DNA of 6,871 bases from an uncultured Ruminococcus sp. (GCA_946531975.1 CAMNAY010000090.1:1-6871), one strand, 5' to 3'. Positions 1 to 6,308 are shown, counted from the stretch's first letter. The notes: a model not told the origin generated them from the sequence alone. Translations and numbers: made by a program.

Positions 1-167
1 ATGCCGGCGCAATCCAGAATGCGGGACGCGGCGCAAGGGTTCTTGCGGTGAGCGTGCCGTGCAGATATCTGCACGCACCCGCCTCCGTCATCCGGATCTC
101 AGATGCAGAGCAGTGTGAAAAGCTCGCATTTGCGCTGATTCCGGCATTACAGGAGCAGAACGTATGA
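1..167 (+). CDS. M42-family metallo-aminopeptidase, C-terminal fragment
   Basis: This is the 3' end of a gene that begins upstream of the window; 54 full codons are visible, read from base 3, ending at TGA 165-167. M42 enzymes are cytoplasmic, dinuclear-metal aminopeptidases or glutamyl/deblocking peptidases that form large tetrahedral shells and trim short peptides. The visible segment carries the family's C-terminal signature: AGAIQNAGRGARV, then a hydrophobic strand and PCRYLHAP. The His of RYLHAP corresponds to the last metal ligand of the family. The remaining residues (SVIRISDAEQCEKLAFALIPAL) match the usual closing strand and helix. The first two bases, AT, would complete the Asp of a TDAGAIQ-type motif. 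The stop overlaps the next gene's start (ATGA), implying translational coupling. The family call rests on remembered motifs over a short fragment. The subfamily cannot be decided. Confidence 0.8.
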   Translation, partial: AGAIQNAGRGARVLAVSVPCRYLHAPASVIRISDAEQCEKLAFALIPALQEQNV

Positions 168-961
168 TTACGGAGATGCAGCGTTCGCGGGAAGCGGACA
201 AGGCGGCGCTGAGCGTCTGTCACTACGGCAGAAAGATGCTCTGCAATCTGGTCGCCTACGGGACAAAATACAGCTTCTGCCGGTTTTTCCGGCTGAAGTC
301 GCACGGAAAGACCGCGTTTCTGATGCTTCAGAACAGCACGCTTCTGGTCAGCTCGCAGGAGGATTTCACCGGCGACGCAGAAGCGGCGGTCGAGTTGTCG
401 ATTTTTGTGGATATGCACCAGCCGTTCCGGGTCGAGGGCTGTCAGTCGCTGCTTGCGATGCTGCACATCAGCGGCTATCAGACGCTCCGGCGCTCGGTGT
501 TTCAGCTGATGCCGGGGAGCGTCTCTCCGGTGTTTGACGCGGCACAGGTCAACAGCGCCCCGAAGCTGGATGACGTATACAGCATCCTGACCGAAGGCTT
601 CCCGAATCTGATCGCCTACGATCTCTGGCTGACGGACACCTCGCACATGGTGCGGCGCGGACTCCGCCAGTGTTACACTTATTTCGACGTGACCGCAGCG
701 ACCGCGATTTACGATTACGGCGCGCATGTACTGATCGGTCAGGTTGCAACGAAAACCGCAGCGCGCGGGCGCGGCTATGCGCGGGACTTCCTGCACTGGA
801 TCGCGAACGACCTTGACGCACGCGGAAAGACGGGCATTCTGTACGCGCTTGACATCCGCAAGAGCTTTTACGAGGAGATCGGATTCAAGCTGCTGGAAAC
901 AGAATTTGTGTGGGAACGTCTGAGCGGCGCCGAACCCGACGGCGGCAAGGGTATTCTCTGA
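164..961 (+). CDS. GNAT-family N-acetyltransferase
   Basis: This gene encodes a 265-residue cytoplasmic protein. GNAT enzymes transfer an acetyl group from acetyl-CoA to an amine. The acetyl-CoA site is visible near the C-terminus: a beta strand HVLIGQVATK (188-197) followed by the pyrophosphate-binding loop RGRGYA (201-206, matching Q/R-x-x-G-x-G/A) and a helix. It is followed by strand GILYALDI and FYEEIGF (235-241), the usual motif B ending. Residues 1-130 show no motif I recognise; they could be a second, degenerate GNAT half, as in proteins where the active domain is C-terminal. The ATG at 164 is chosen because AGGAG (151-155) sits 8 bases upstream and the start overlaps the peptidase stop by four bases. 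The substrate is unknown; neighbours suggest small-molecule or peptide metabolism only weakly. Confidence 0.85.
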   Translation: MITEMQRSREADKAALSVCHYGRKMLCNLVAYGTKYSFCRFFRLKSHGKTAFLMLQNSTLLVSSQEDFTGDAEAAVELSIFVDMHQPFRVEGCQSLLAMLHISGYQTLRRSVFQLMPGSVSPVFDAAQVNSAPKLDDVYSILTEGFPNLIAYDLWLTDTSHMVRRGLRQCYTYFDVTAATAIYDYGAHVLIGQVATKTAARGRGYARDFLHWIANDLDARGKTGILYALDIRKSFYEEIGFKLLETEFVWERLSGAEPDGGKGIL

Positions 962-966
962 GGAGC

Positions 967-1010
967 CGCTGAATCATGGATCGCTGCGCGAAACGATACA
1001 TCATTCAGCG
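967..1010 (+). repeat. Imperfect inverted repeat between two operon genes
   Basis: Bases 967-983 and 994-1010 are reverse complements at 15 of 17 positions, with a 10-base loop. There is no T-run after it, so it is not a standard intrinsic terminator. It ends 19 bases before the downstream ATG and just before the AAAGGA ribosome binding site. It could be an mRNA-processing or stabilising hairpin, or an operator. Confidence 0.55.
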
Positions 1011-1029
1011 TCTGTGAAAGGAAATCGAA

Positions 1030-1428
1030 ATGGACGAAAAATGGAAGGAAATGTACGAGGCGGCGAAAGCGGTCTGGAATCCGCGCAAGGTCTCGGACTA
1101 TGTGACCTGCGGAGAAGTCGCGGCGGCAGTAATGTCATCGAGCGGCAGGATCTATACCGGCATCTGCATTGACACCTGTTCGACGCTCGGCATCTGTGCA
1201 GAGCGCAATGCGATTTTCAATATGCTGACGAACGGCGAGACGGAGATCGCGCGTGTGCTGTGCATCGCGCCGGACGGCAGATGCGGCGGCGCACCCTGCG
1301 GTGCGTGCCGGGAGCTGATGGTGCAGCTCATGGCAGGGCATTACAAGGATGTGGAGATTCTGGTGGATTTTGAAACCGGCAAAACCGTCACGCTCGGCGA
1401 GATGACGCCGGGCTGGTGGATTCAGTAA
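1030..1428 (+). CDS. Cytidine deaminase-family zinc hydrolase
   Basis: This gene encodes a 132-residue soluble protein, the usual length for small tetrameric cytidine deaminases, which hydrolyse cytidine/deoxycytidine to the uridine form in pyrimidine salvage. The zinc-site signatures are intact: C56-A-E58 in GICAERNAI (Cys ligand and proton-shuttling Glu) and P89-C90-G-A-C93-R-E (two Cys ligands). The strand before the active site reads TGICIDTCS, whereas canonical enzymes have G-C-N-V-E-N-A-S. The Asn and Glu that hold the ribose therefore appear to be Cys46 and Asp48. The protein fits a broad cytidine/blasticidin-S deaminase-type family whose substrate is often unproven. A purine-rich AAAGGA (about 1017-1022) precedes the ATG. 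It lies 68 bases after the acetyltransferase and 38 bases before the PLP enzyme, consistent with one operon. The fold call is strong; the substrate is uncertain. Confidence 0.85.
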   Translation: MDEKWKEMYEAAKAVWNPRKVSDYVTCGEVAAAVMSSSGRIYTGICIDTCSTLGICAERNAIFNMLTNGETEIARVLCIAPDGRCGGAPCGACRELMVQLMAGHYKDVEILVDFETGKTVTLGEMTPGWWIQ

Positions 1429-1466
1429 ACCGCATGGCGCAAAGCCGGCACGGAGGAGTGAACGGA

Positions 1467-2732
1467 TTGAACAACGCATTTGAATTTGACGAACGGCTGC
1501 TGAAGGCGGCAGCGGAAGCGGAGCGGGCAGCAGCAGCGGAATTCGCGGAGATCGACCGCATTTCGCAGCACGGCACAGCCAAGGTGCTGCGCGCATTTCA
1601 GTCGCAGCGGGTGTCCGCGGCATGCTTTGCCGGCGCGAACGGCTACGGCTATGACGACATCGGCAGAGACACGCTCGACCGGGTGTGGGCGGAGGTTTTT
1701 CACACAGAGGACGCACTTGTGCGGCATCATTTCGTGTCCGGCACGCACGCGCTCTCGACGGCGCTGTTCGGCGTCCTGCGCCCGAACGACAAGCTGGTCT
1801 CGGTGACCGGCGCCCCGTATGACACCTTGGAGGAGGTCATCGGCATCCGCGGCAGCGGAAACGGCTCGCTGAAGGATTTCGGCGTGCAGTACGCGCAGGT
1901 TGACCTGACGGCGGAGGGACGCCCCGATTTTGACGCGATTGCAGCAGGCATCACCGATGCACGGGTTGTTTATCTTCAGCGCTCGCGGGGCTATTCGCTG
2001 CGTCCGGCGCTTTCTGTTGCCGATATCGCGAAAATTGTCGGAATCACGCGGCAGGTGAATCCGTCCGCAGTGGTTATGGTCGATAACTGCTACGGTGAAT
2101 TTGTCGATTACGATGAGCCGACCGATGCCGGCGCAGACCTGATTATCGGCTCGCTGATTAAGAATGCGGGCGGCGGCATCGCGGAAACAGGCGGCTACAT
2201 CGCCGGCAGAGCAGATCTGGTCGAGCAGTGTTCTTACCGCCTGACCTGTGTGGGCATGGGCAAGGAGGTCGGCTGCTCGCTGAACCAGTGCCGCTCGATG
2301 TACATGGGACTGTTCTTTGCGCCGGAGGTCGTCGCGAATGCGCGGAAAACCGGTGTATTTGCGGCAACGCTGTTCCGGCAGCTCGGCTTTGAGTGCCTGC
2401 CGGTTCCGGGACAGACCGCCGGTGATATCATCACCGTTCTGGTGCTGCGGGATCCCGCCGCAATGGAAGCATTCTGCGCGGGCATTCAGGCAGGCTCACC
2501 GGTCGATTCCTACGTCACGCCGGAAGCATGGGACATGCCCGGCTACGAGAGCAAGGTCATCATGGCAGCAGGCGCCTTCACGGGCGGCGCGTCGATCGAG
2601 CTTTCGGCAGACGGCCCGATGCGCGAACCGTATGCGGTTTATATGCAGGGCGGACTGACCTACGGCAGCGGCAAGCTGGGCGTGCTTCAGGCAGCGCAGA
2701 CCATGCTCAGCCGCGGCATCATCAAGCTGTAA
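1467..2732 (+). CDS. ynbB: YnbB-type PLP-dependent enzyme (methionine gamma-lyase family / 'aluminium resistance' family)
   Basis: This protein has 421 residues if it starts at TTG 1467. It is a cytoplasmic, fold-type I, PLP-dependent protein of the family named after Bacillus subtilis YnbB (Pfam 'Alum_res'), often annotated methionine gamma-lyase-like; the true substrate is not established. Visible family landmarks are GYGYDDIGRDTLD, FVSGTHALSTALFGVLRP, PYDTLEEVIGIRG, QRSRGY, VDNCYGEF (Asp206, expected to contact the PLP pyridine N) and GSLIKNAGGGIAETGGY (Lys232, expected Schiff-base lysine). Near the end are VIMAAGAFTGGASIELSADGP and QGGLTYG. The TTG start is preferred because GGAGGAG (1452-1458) lies 8 bases ahead and family members begin near this point. 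In-frame ATG 1416, ATG 1434 and GTG 1458 are alternatives; ATG 1416 would overlap the deaminase gene. No terminator is evident after the stop. Confidence 0.88.
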   Translation: MNNAFEFDERLLKAAAEAERAAAAEFAEIDRISQHGTAKVLRAFQSQRVSAACFAGANGYGYDDIGRDTLDRVWAEVFHTEDALVRHHFVSGTHALSTALFGVLRPNDKLVSVTGAPYDTLEEVIGIRGSGNGSLKDFGVQYAQVDLTAEGRPDFDAIAAGITDARVVYLQRSRGYSLRPALSVADIAKIVGITRQVNPSAVVMVDNCYGEFVDYDEPTDAGADLIIGSLIKNAGGGIAETGGYIAGRADLVEQCSYRLTCVGMGKEVGCSLNQCRSMYMGLFFAPEVVANARKTGVFAATLFRQLGFECLPVPGQTAGDIITVLVLRDPAAMEAFCAGIQAGSPVDSYVTPEAWDMPGYESKVIMAAGAFTGGASIELSADGPMREPYAVYMQGGLTYGSGKLGVLQAAQTMLSRGIIKL

Positions 2733-2792
2733 CGGATCATTTCAGAAACAGAACCCCGAAACACTGTACCATCGCATCAGCTCTCATAACAA

Positions 2793-2814
2793 ACCGGTAC
2801 GGCGTCGCACCGGT
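2793..2814 (+). repeat. Small hairpin upstream of the envelope-protein gene
   Basis: ACCGGT at 2793-2798 is repeated at 2809-2814. Because ACCGGT is self-complementary, the pair forms a 6-bp stem around a 10-base loop. It ends just ahead of the AAAGGA ribosome binding site (2818-2823) of the gene at 2833. The rest of the 100-base gap (2733-2832) shows no convincing promoter or terminator. A regulatory role is possible but unproven. Confidence 0.35.
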
Positions 2815-2832
2815 CAGAAAGGATGAATCAAA

Positions 2833-3636
2833 ATGGCAAACAAAGACAATACCGGCGAATTCTCGATGGATCACTACGTAAACGAGCGGCTGTCCGAAGA
2901 TGTCGAGCCGAACAATCCCTTTGAGATCACAGAGGGCAGCGCCGGCGGCAAAAAGGGCAGCAAACTCAAAAACCTCGGCAAAAAAGTCAATGTCAAAAGC
3001 AGGAAGTTCCTGATTATCGCCTGCATCATTCTGGTTCTGATCCTCGCCCTGATCCTGTTCATCTGGATCAGCGTGCGGCGCAATGACGGCGCACGGTATG
3101 CCCGCCTGCTTGCGAAGAACATCGGCGCACCGATCAGCACCGCACGGAAGGACGCGGGCATCGACCTGAAGACCGAATCGGACTACACAACGCTGAACCA
3201 GCTTTATATTTCGTATCAGGCGATTGCCGAAAGCAGCAAGGACTGCAAGATTCAGGGCGTATATCTGCCCGAGTGGGCGATTTTCTGCAATACAGATGCG
3301 AATGAATTGACGAATGTCACATATTATAATTATGAGCTGCTGGAGGACAGCATCTTCGGCACCGAGCGCAAGTCGTATCTCGACCCGACGCTGATCCCGG
3401 CAGGCACGGGCATCAAGGATGTCGAAAAGAAGCTCGATCTGGATCCGTACCGCATCCAGTATCTTCAGGACAAGACACAGCTCCGCGAGTACCGCTACTG
3501 CTATGAGGACAAGGAGACCGGCGATGTCGTCGCATATGCGATCACAGCGAAATTTGACAATCACGGCAGCCTGACCGAGATCAAGGATGTCCGCCGCAAC
3601 TACATCGGCACCCTGCTTTCGAGTCCGGAGACATGA
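2833..3636 (+). CDS. Single-pass envelope protein of unknown function with BamE/BLIP-like C-terminal segment
   Basis: I do not recognise a named family for this 267-residue protein. Residues 1-58 are polar and end in a Lys-rich stretch (KKGSKLKNLGKKVNVKSRK, 40-58), followed by a strongly hydrophobic helix (about 59-80). By the positive-inside rule the N-terminus is cytoplasmic and residues 83-267 lie outside. Within that domain, about 186-253 reads as LIPAGTGIKDVEKKL, a Tyr-rich strand REYRYCYED, and AITAKFDNHGSLTEIKDV. This resembles the 'G-T-x-x-x-V ... Y-x-Y ... F-D-x-x-G-x-L' pattern of BamE (SmpA/OmlA) and BLIP-like folds, which often bind other proteins; this is inference from pattern only. 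Three Cys (138, 152, 223) lie outside. AAAGGA at 2818-2823 supports the ATG. It precedes another single-pass envelope gene, so a shared cell-surface role is plausible. Confidence 0.8.
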   Translation: MANKDNTGEFSMDHYVNERLSEDVEPNNPFEITEGSAGGKKGSKLKNLGKKVNVKSRKFLIIACIILVLILALILFIWISVRRNDGARYARLLAKNIGAPISTARKDAGIDLKTESDYTTLNQLYISYQAIAESSKDCKIQGVYLPEWAIFCNTDANELTNVTYYNYELLEDSIFGTERKSYLDPTLIPAGTGIKDVEKKLDLDPYRIQYLQDKTQLREYRYCYEDKETGDVVAYAITAKFDNHGSLTEIKDVRRNYIGTLLSSPET

Positions 3637-3679
3637 CGGTCAGCCGATGCCGAAACAGCACGAAACAGCGAAGAAAATA

Positions 3680-3708
3680 TTGTCAGAAATACCGGAAATC
3701 GTTACAAA
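3680..3708 (+). promoter_or_regulatory. Possible upstream sigma-A-type promoter
   Basis: TTGTCA (3680-3685) and TACAAA (3703-3708) are separated by 17 bases, matching 5/6 and 4/6 of the -35 and -10 consensus. It lies in an AT-rich gap and points toward the pseudokinase gene. It is much weaker than the promoter at 3755-3783 and overlaps the inverted repeat at 3707-3732. Confidence 0.3.
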
Positions 3709-3732
3709 ATTGCTACAAATTGAAAGCAATTT
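3707..3732 (+). repeat. Perfect 8-bp inverted repeat in an AT-rich gap
   Basis: AAATTGCT (3707-3714) and AGCAATTT (3725-3732) are perfect reverse complements around a 10-base spacer. The stem is AT-rich and followed by only three Ts, so it would be a weak terminator for the envelope gene ending at 3636. It lies 23 bases ahead of the strong -35 box, a position that also suits an operator. The two roles cannot be separated from sequence. Confidence 0.4.
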
Positions 3733-3754
3733 GGAACAGTGACGCAGAAAATCA

Positions 3755-3783
3755 TTGACAGAATACGTGATTCCTGATAAAAT
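3755..3783 (+). promoter_or_regulatory. Strong sigma-A-type promoter for the pseudokinase gene
   Basis: The -35 box TTGACA (3755-3760) is perfect. The -10 box TAAAAT (3778-3783) matches 5 of 6, with an exact 17-base spacer and a TG at 3775-3776 giving an extended -10 (TGATAAAAT). Transcription should start near 3790, leaving a leader of about 78 bases before the ATG at 3868. This is the best promoter in the window and implies the gene is expressed independently of its upstream neighbour. Confidence 0.88.
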
Positions 3784-3814
3784 GTAAGATGAATCTCAAA
3801 TCACGGTGAAGACA

Positions 3815-3851
3815 GTCTGCGGAAGGCGCCGGAGCCGCCGTACCGCAGGAC
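3815..3851 (+). promoter_or_regulatory. Structured 5' leader hairpin before the pseudokinase ribosome binding site
   Basis: GTCTGCGG (3815-3822) pairs with CCGCAGGAC (3843-3851) with one bulged G. Inside it GGCG (3825-3828) pairs with CGCC (3836-3839). The structure ends three bases before the AAGGAG ribosome binding site (3854-3859), which itself stays free and lies 8 bases from the ATG. It may shield the mRNA 5' region or tune translation. No known riboswitch is recognised. Confidence 0.4.
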
Positions 3852-3867
3852 GGAAGGAGAAGAAGTA

Positions 3868-6264
3868 ATGAGTGATCTGAAGCTCTGCTATGGCTGCATG
3901 GAGCCGCTGAACGGCGAACATGTCTGCCCGCACTGCGGATATGACCAGAACACAACCTCACTGGCGAACTACTTAAAACCCGGCACCGTACTGCACGAGC
4001 GGTTTCTGGTCGGCAAGGCACTGAATTCCAACGGCGAAGGCGTGACCTATGTCGGATACGATACCGCAGTCGGCTGCAAGATCCTGATCCGGGAATACAT
4101 GCCTGAGCAGCTTTGCAGCCGCGTCCCGAACAGCACCGAGATCAATGTCAATTACGAGCATCTGGCACAGTATAAGGCGCTGATGGCAGAGTATACCGAG
4201 CTGAACAAAGCGCTCGCCCGTCTGCGCAATCTGAGCCACCTGAACCCCGCACTTGATCTGTTTGCCGAGAATAATACAACATATGCAGTTTATGAATATC
4301 TGGAGGGTCAGACCCTTCTGGAATACCTGAAGGACAATGCCGGCGAGCTGAGCTGGAATATCGTCCGCCGCATCTTCCCCCCGCTGTTCACGACCCTGAG
4401 CCTGCTGCACAATGCAGGCGTGCTGCACCGCGGACTCAGCCCCGAAACGATCTTCGTGACCGATAAGGGCGAGCTGAAGCTGCGCGGCTTCTGCATTTCG
4501 GCAGTCCGCACGAACGACACCGAGCTGGACGCAGAGCTGTTCGACGGCTATGCAGCCCCTGAGCAGTATTTTGCAGACCGCCAGCAGGGTACATGGACCG
4601 ATGTCTACGGCATCTGCGCCGTGCTGTACCGGATTCTGACCGGTTCCCGCGCCGCCGATGCAATCTCACGGCAGGATTATGACAATCTGGTTCCGCCGAA
4701 TGAGCTGAACCCGCATGTGCCGGAGAATGTCTCCAAGGGCATCATGCAGGGACTCGCCCTCGAAGGCAGCGAGCGTGTCCGCACGATCACCGATCTGGTC
4801 ACGCTGTTGTTTGACGAATCCTCCTCCCGTGAAAATACCTCATCGCAGAAAGAAGGCACAACCGCAGTGTTCCCCGCGCAGAATGATAACAAACGAGTAT
4901 CCGCATCCGCACCGGCACGCAGACCCGCCGGCAGCCCGCAGCAGCGTCCGGCACGCAGCAATGCACCGGCAGCCCGCGGCGGCGCCGCCAGACCCGTGCG
5001 GAATCACGCAGCACCGAACCGCCGGAGCGCCAACGGCGCACCGCTCACACGCAGCAGCGCACACGCACAGCACGGCGGAATGCCGCAGCGAGGTACAGCG
5101 GGCAGAGGTCCGGCATCCCGCGGCAGTGAGCAGCATCGCCCGTACCGCAGCGGCGAGCGTCCCGCACAGAATCCCCGCAGCGCAGCTGCAAGACAGCGTG
5201 CCGCAGCCGCACAGTATCCCAACAGTGCCGCAAGACGCCGTCCGTCCTCCGCAGCCGCAAACAGCCGGAACCGGAAGGCACAGGAAGCAACGCTGTTTGA
5301 GAAGCTGCGCGCTCCCCTGCTGATCGCGTTCCTGTTCTTTGCGATTCTCGCAGTTGTCATTTTCGCATTCATCAAACTGCTCGGCGGCAATGACGACAAG
5401 ACGCTGAGCACCCGCGACAGCAGCTTCGATCAGGCAAATGTCGTCGAAGCACAGACCGATGTCACGATCAACAATGTCCGCCCGGACTCTGTTATTCCGG
5501 ATCTGGTCGGCAAGAATTACACGCTGGAGCGTGACAGAATGGGCACATGGCTGAAGCTGGAGCCGATCTTCGAGTTCAGTGAGACGATCCCGAAGGATAA
5601 GATCATGGAGCAGGAATTTGCACCGGGTACGGAGTTTGTCAGCGGCAGCACGATGAAGGTCAAGGTCAGCCTCGGCACCTCGCTTATCACCATTCCGCCC
5701 TACAAGGGCATCCGTCTGAATGCCTATCTGAACCAGCTGAAGGAAATGGGTCTTGCAGATGCAGTGGACGGCGACGGCGGCAATCCTGCCGGTGTCACGA
5801 CCAAGAAGGGCGAGAAAACAACCACAACGACCTCCGCACAAAATGCCGAGCCGAATGAGAACGGCAAGAAGCAGGTTGTCATTTACCGTGCAAAGATCGA
5901 CTATAACTATTCCAACGGATATGTCTGCGCAGTTGATCCTGCACCGGGCAAGGTCATCGACGCACTGAACGATTATCAGATCATCGTGTACTACGCATAC
6001 AATCCGGTCTGGACAACGATCAACAACGGCACGACCGGCAGCGGAACCACCACAACCAAGACGACGAAGACGACCGCCACGACCGCCGCAACGAATAAGC
6101 AGAGCGAGCAGCCTGCACAGTCGCAGCAGCCGGCGCAGTCACAGCAGCCTGCACAGTCGCAGCAGCCGGCGCAGTCGCAGCAGCCCGCGCAGTCGCAGCA
6201 GCCTGCACAGTCGCAGCAGCCTGCTGATCCGCCCGCACCGCCTGCGGAAACACCGGACGCATAA
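3868..6264 (+). CDS. Membrane-spanning zinc-ribbon / Ser-Thr pseudokinase with PASTA-like domains
   Basis: This protein has 798 residues. In order: a zinc ribbon (C7-x2-C10-x9-C20-x2-C23); a kinase-like domain (about 37-316); an Arg/Ala/Pro/Ser-rich linker (about 331-475); a membrane helix (about 482-504); PASTA-like domain 1 (VIPDLVGKNY to VKVSLGT, 542-604); PASTA-like domain 2 (607-710) interrupted by a Gly/Thr-rich insert; a Thr tract; and SQQPAQ repeats (746-787). It resembles PrkC/PknB receptors, which sense muropeptides or lipid II through external PASTA domains. However, the VAIK Lys is Arg75 (ILIREY), HRD is H187-R188-G189, the catalytic-loop Asn is Thr194, and DFG is G207-F208-C209. 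The APE motif (230-232) and alpha-F Asp (D245) remain. Phosphotransfer is therefore unlikely; a scaffold, allosteric partner or nucleotide-independent sensor role is inferred. AAGGAG 8 bases upstream fixes the ATG. Confidence 0.9.
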   Translation: MSDLKLCYGCMEPLNGEHVCPHCGYDQNTTSLANYLKPGTVLHERFLVGKALNSNGEGVTYVGYDTAVGCKILIREYMPEQLCSRVPNSTEINVNYEHLAQYKALMAEYTELNKALARLRNLSHLNPALDLFAENNTTYAVYEYLEGQTLLEYLKDNAGELSWNIVRRIFPPLFTTLSLLHNAGVLHRGLSPETIFVTDKGELKLRGFCISAVRTNDTELDAELFDGYAAPEQYFADRQQGTWTDVYGICAVLYRILTGSRAADAISRQDYDNLVPPNELNPHVPENVSKGIMQGLALEGSERVRTITDLVTLLFDESSSRENTSSQKEGTTAVFPAQNDNKRVSASAPARRPAGSPQQRPARSNAPAARGGAARPVRNHAAPNRRSANGAPLTRSSAHAQHGGMPQRGTAGRGPASRGSEQHRPYRSGERPAQNPRSAAARQRAAAAQYPNSAARRRPSSAAANSRNRKAQEATLFEKLRAPLLIAFLFFAILAVVIFAFIKLLGGNDDKTLSTRDSSFDQANVVEAQTDVTINNVRPDSVIPDLVGKNYTLERDRMGTWLKLEPIFEFSETIPKDKIMEQEFAPGTEFVSGSTMKVKVSLGTSLITIPPYKGIRLNAYLNQLKEMGLADAVDGDGGNPAGVTTKKGEKTTTTTSAQNAEPNENGKKQVVIYRAKIDYNYSNGYVCAVDPAPGKVIDALNDYQIIVYYAYNPVWTTINNGTTGSGTTTTKTTKTTATTAATNKQSEQPAQSQQPAQSQQPAQSQQPAQSQQPAQSQQPAQSQQPADPPAPPAETPDA
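6103..6228 (+). repeat. Seven 18-bp tandem repeats encoding SQQPAQ
   Basis: Seven consecutive 18-base units in frame encode the hexapeptide S-Q-Q-P-A-Q. The first unit is S-E-Q-P-A-Q and the last ends in Asp. Pro-Ala codons alternate CCT-GCA / CCG-GCG over the first four units, showing an older 36-base unit that was itself duplicated. The peptide should be an extended, uncharged spacer outside the membrane. It is not a CRISPR array because there are no spacers. Unit number may vary between strains by slippage. Confidence 0.92.
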
Positions 6265-6270
6265 CAGAAT

Positions 6271-6308
6271 AAAAAAAGGCAGCCCTGCATCAGCGGGGCT
6301 GCTTTTTT
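6271..6308 (+). terminator. Intrinsic terminator after the pseudokinase gene
   Basis: GCAGCCC (6279-6285) pairs perfectly with GGGCTGC (6296-6302). The loop can add a G-U and two G-C pairs, leaving a four-base ATCA loop. Six Ts (6303-6308) follow directly. A run of seven As (6271-6277) precedes the stem, so it could also work on the opposite strand. It begins 7 bases after the stop codon. Confidence 0.93.

Noticed and set aside
2737..3564. 275-codon open frame on the minus strand opposite the envelope-protein gene
   Set aside because: The + strand frame has a ribosome binding site, a proper membrane helix with positive-inside charge and fitting context. The minus frame's hydrophobic stretches mirror the complement of coding sequence and show no family motif.
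4715..5323. 202-codon + strand open frame in another register within the pseudokinase gene
   Set aside because: It overlaps the kinase-like domain and linker, has no ribosome binding site, and is a His/Pro/Arg-rich artefact of frame-shifting GC-rich sequence.
4840..5841. 333-codon open frame on the minus strand
   Set aside because: It lies wholly inside the pseudokinase gene, antisense to the Arg/Ala-rich linker and PASTA region. Its Cys- and Arg-rich composition is what the complement of GC-rich coding sequence gives, and it has no recognisable domain.
6103..6228. Short tandem repeats considered as a CRISPR array
   Set aside because: The 18-bp units are directly joined without unique spacers and are in frame with a coding sequence.
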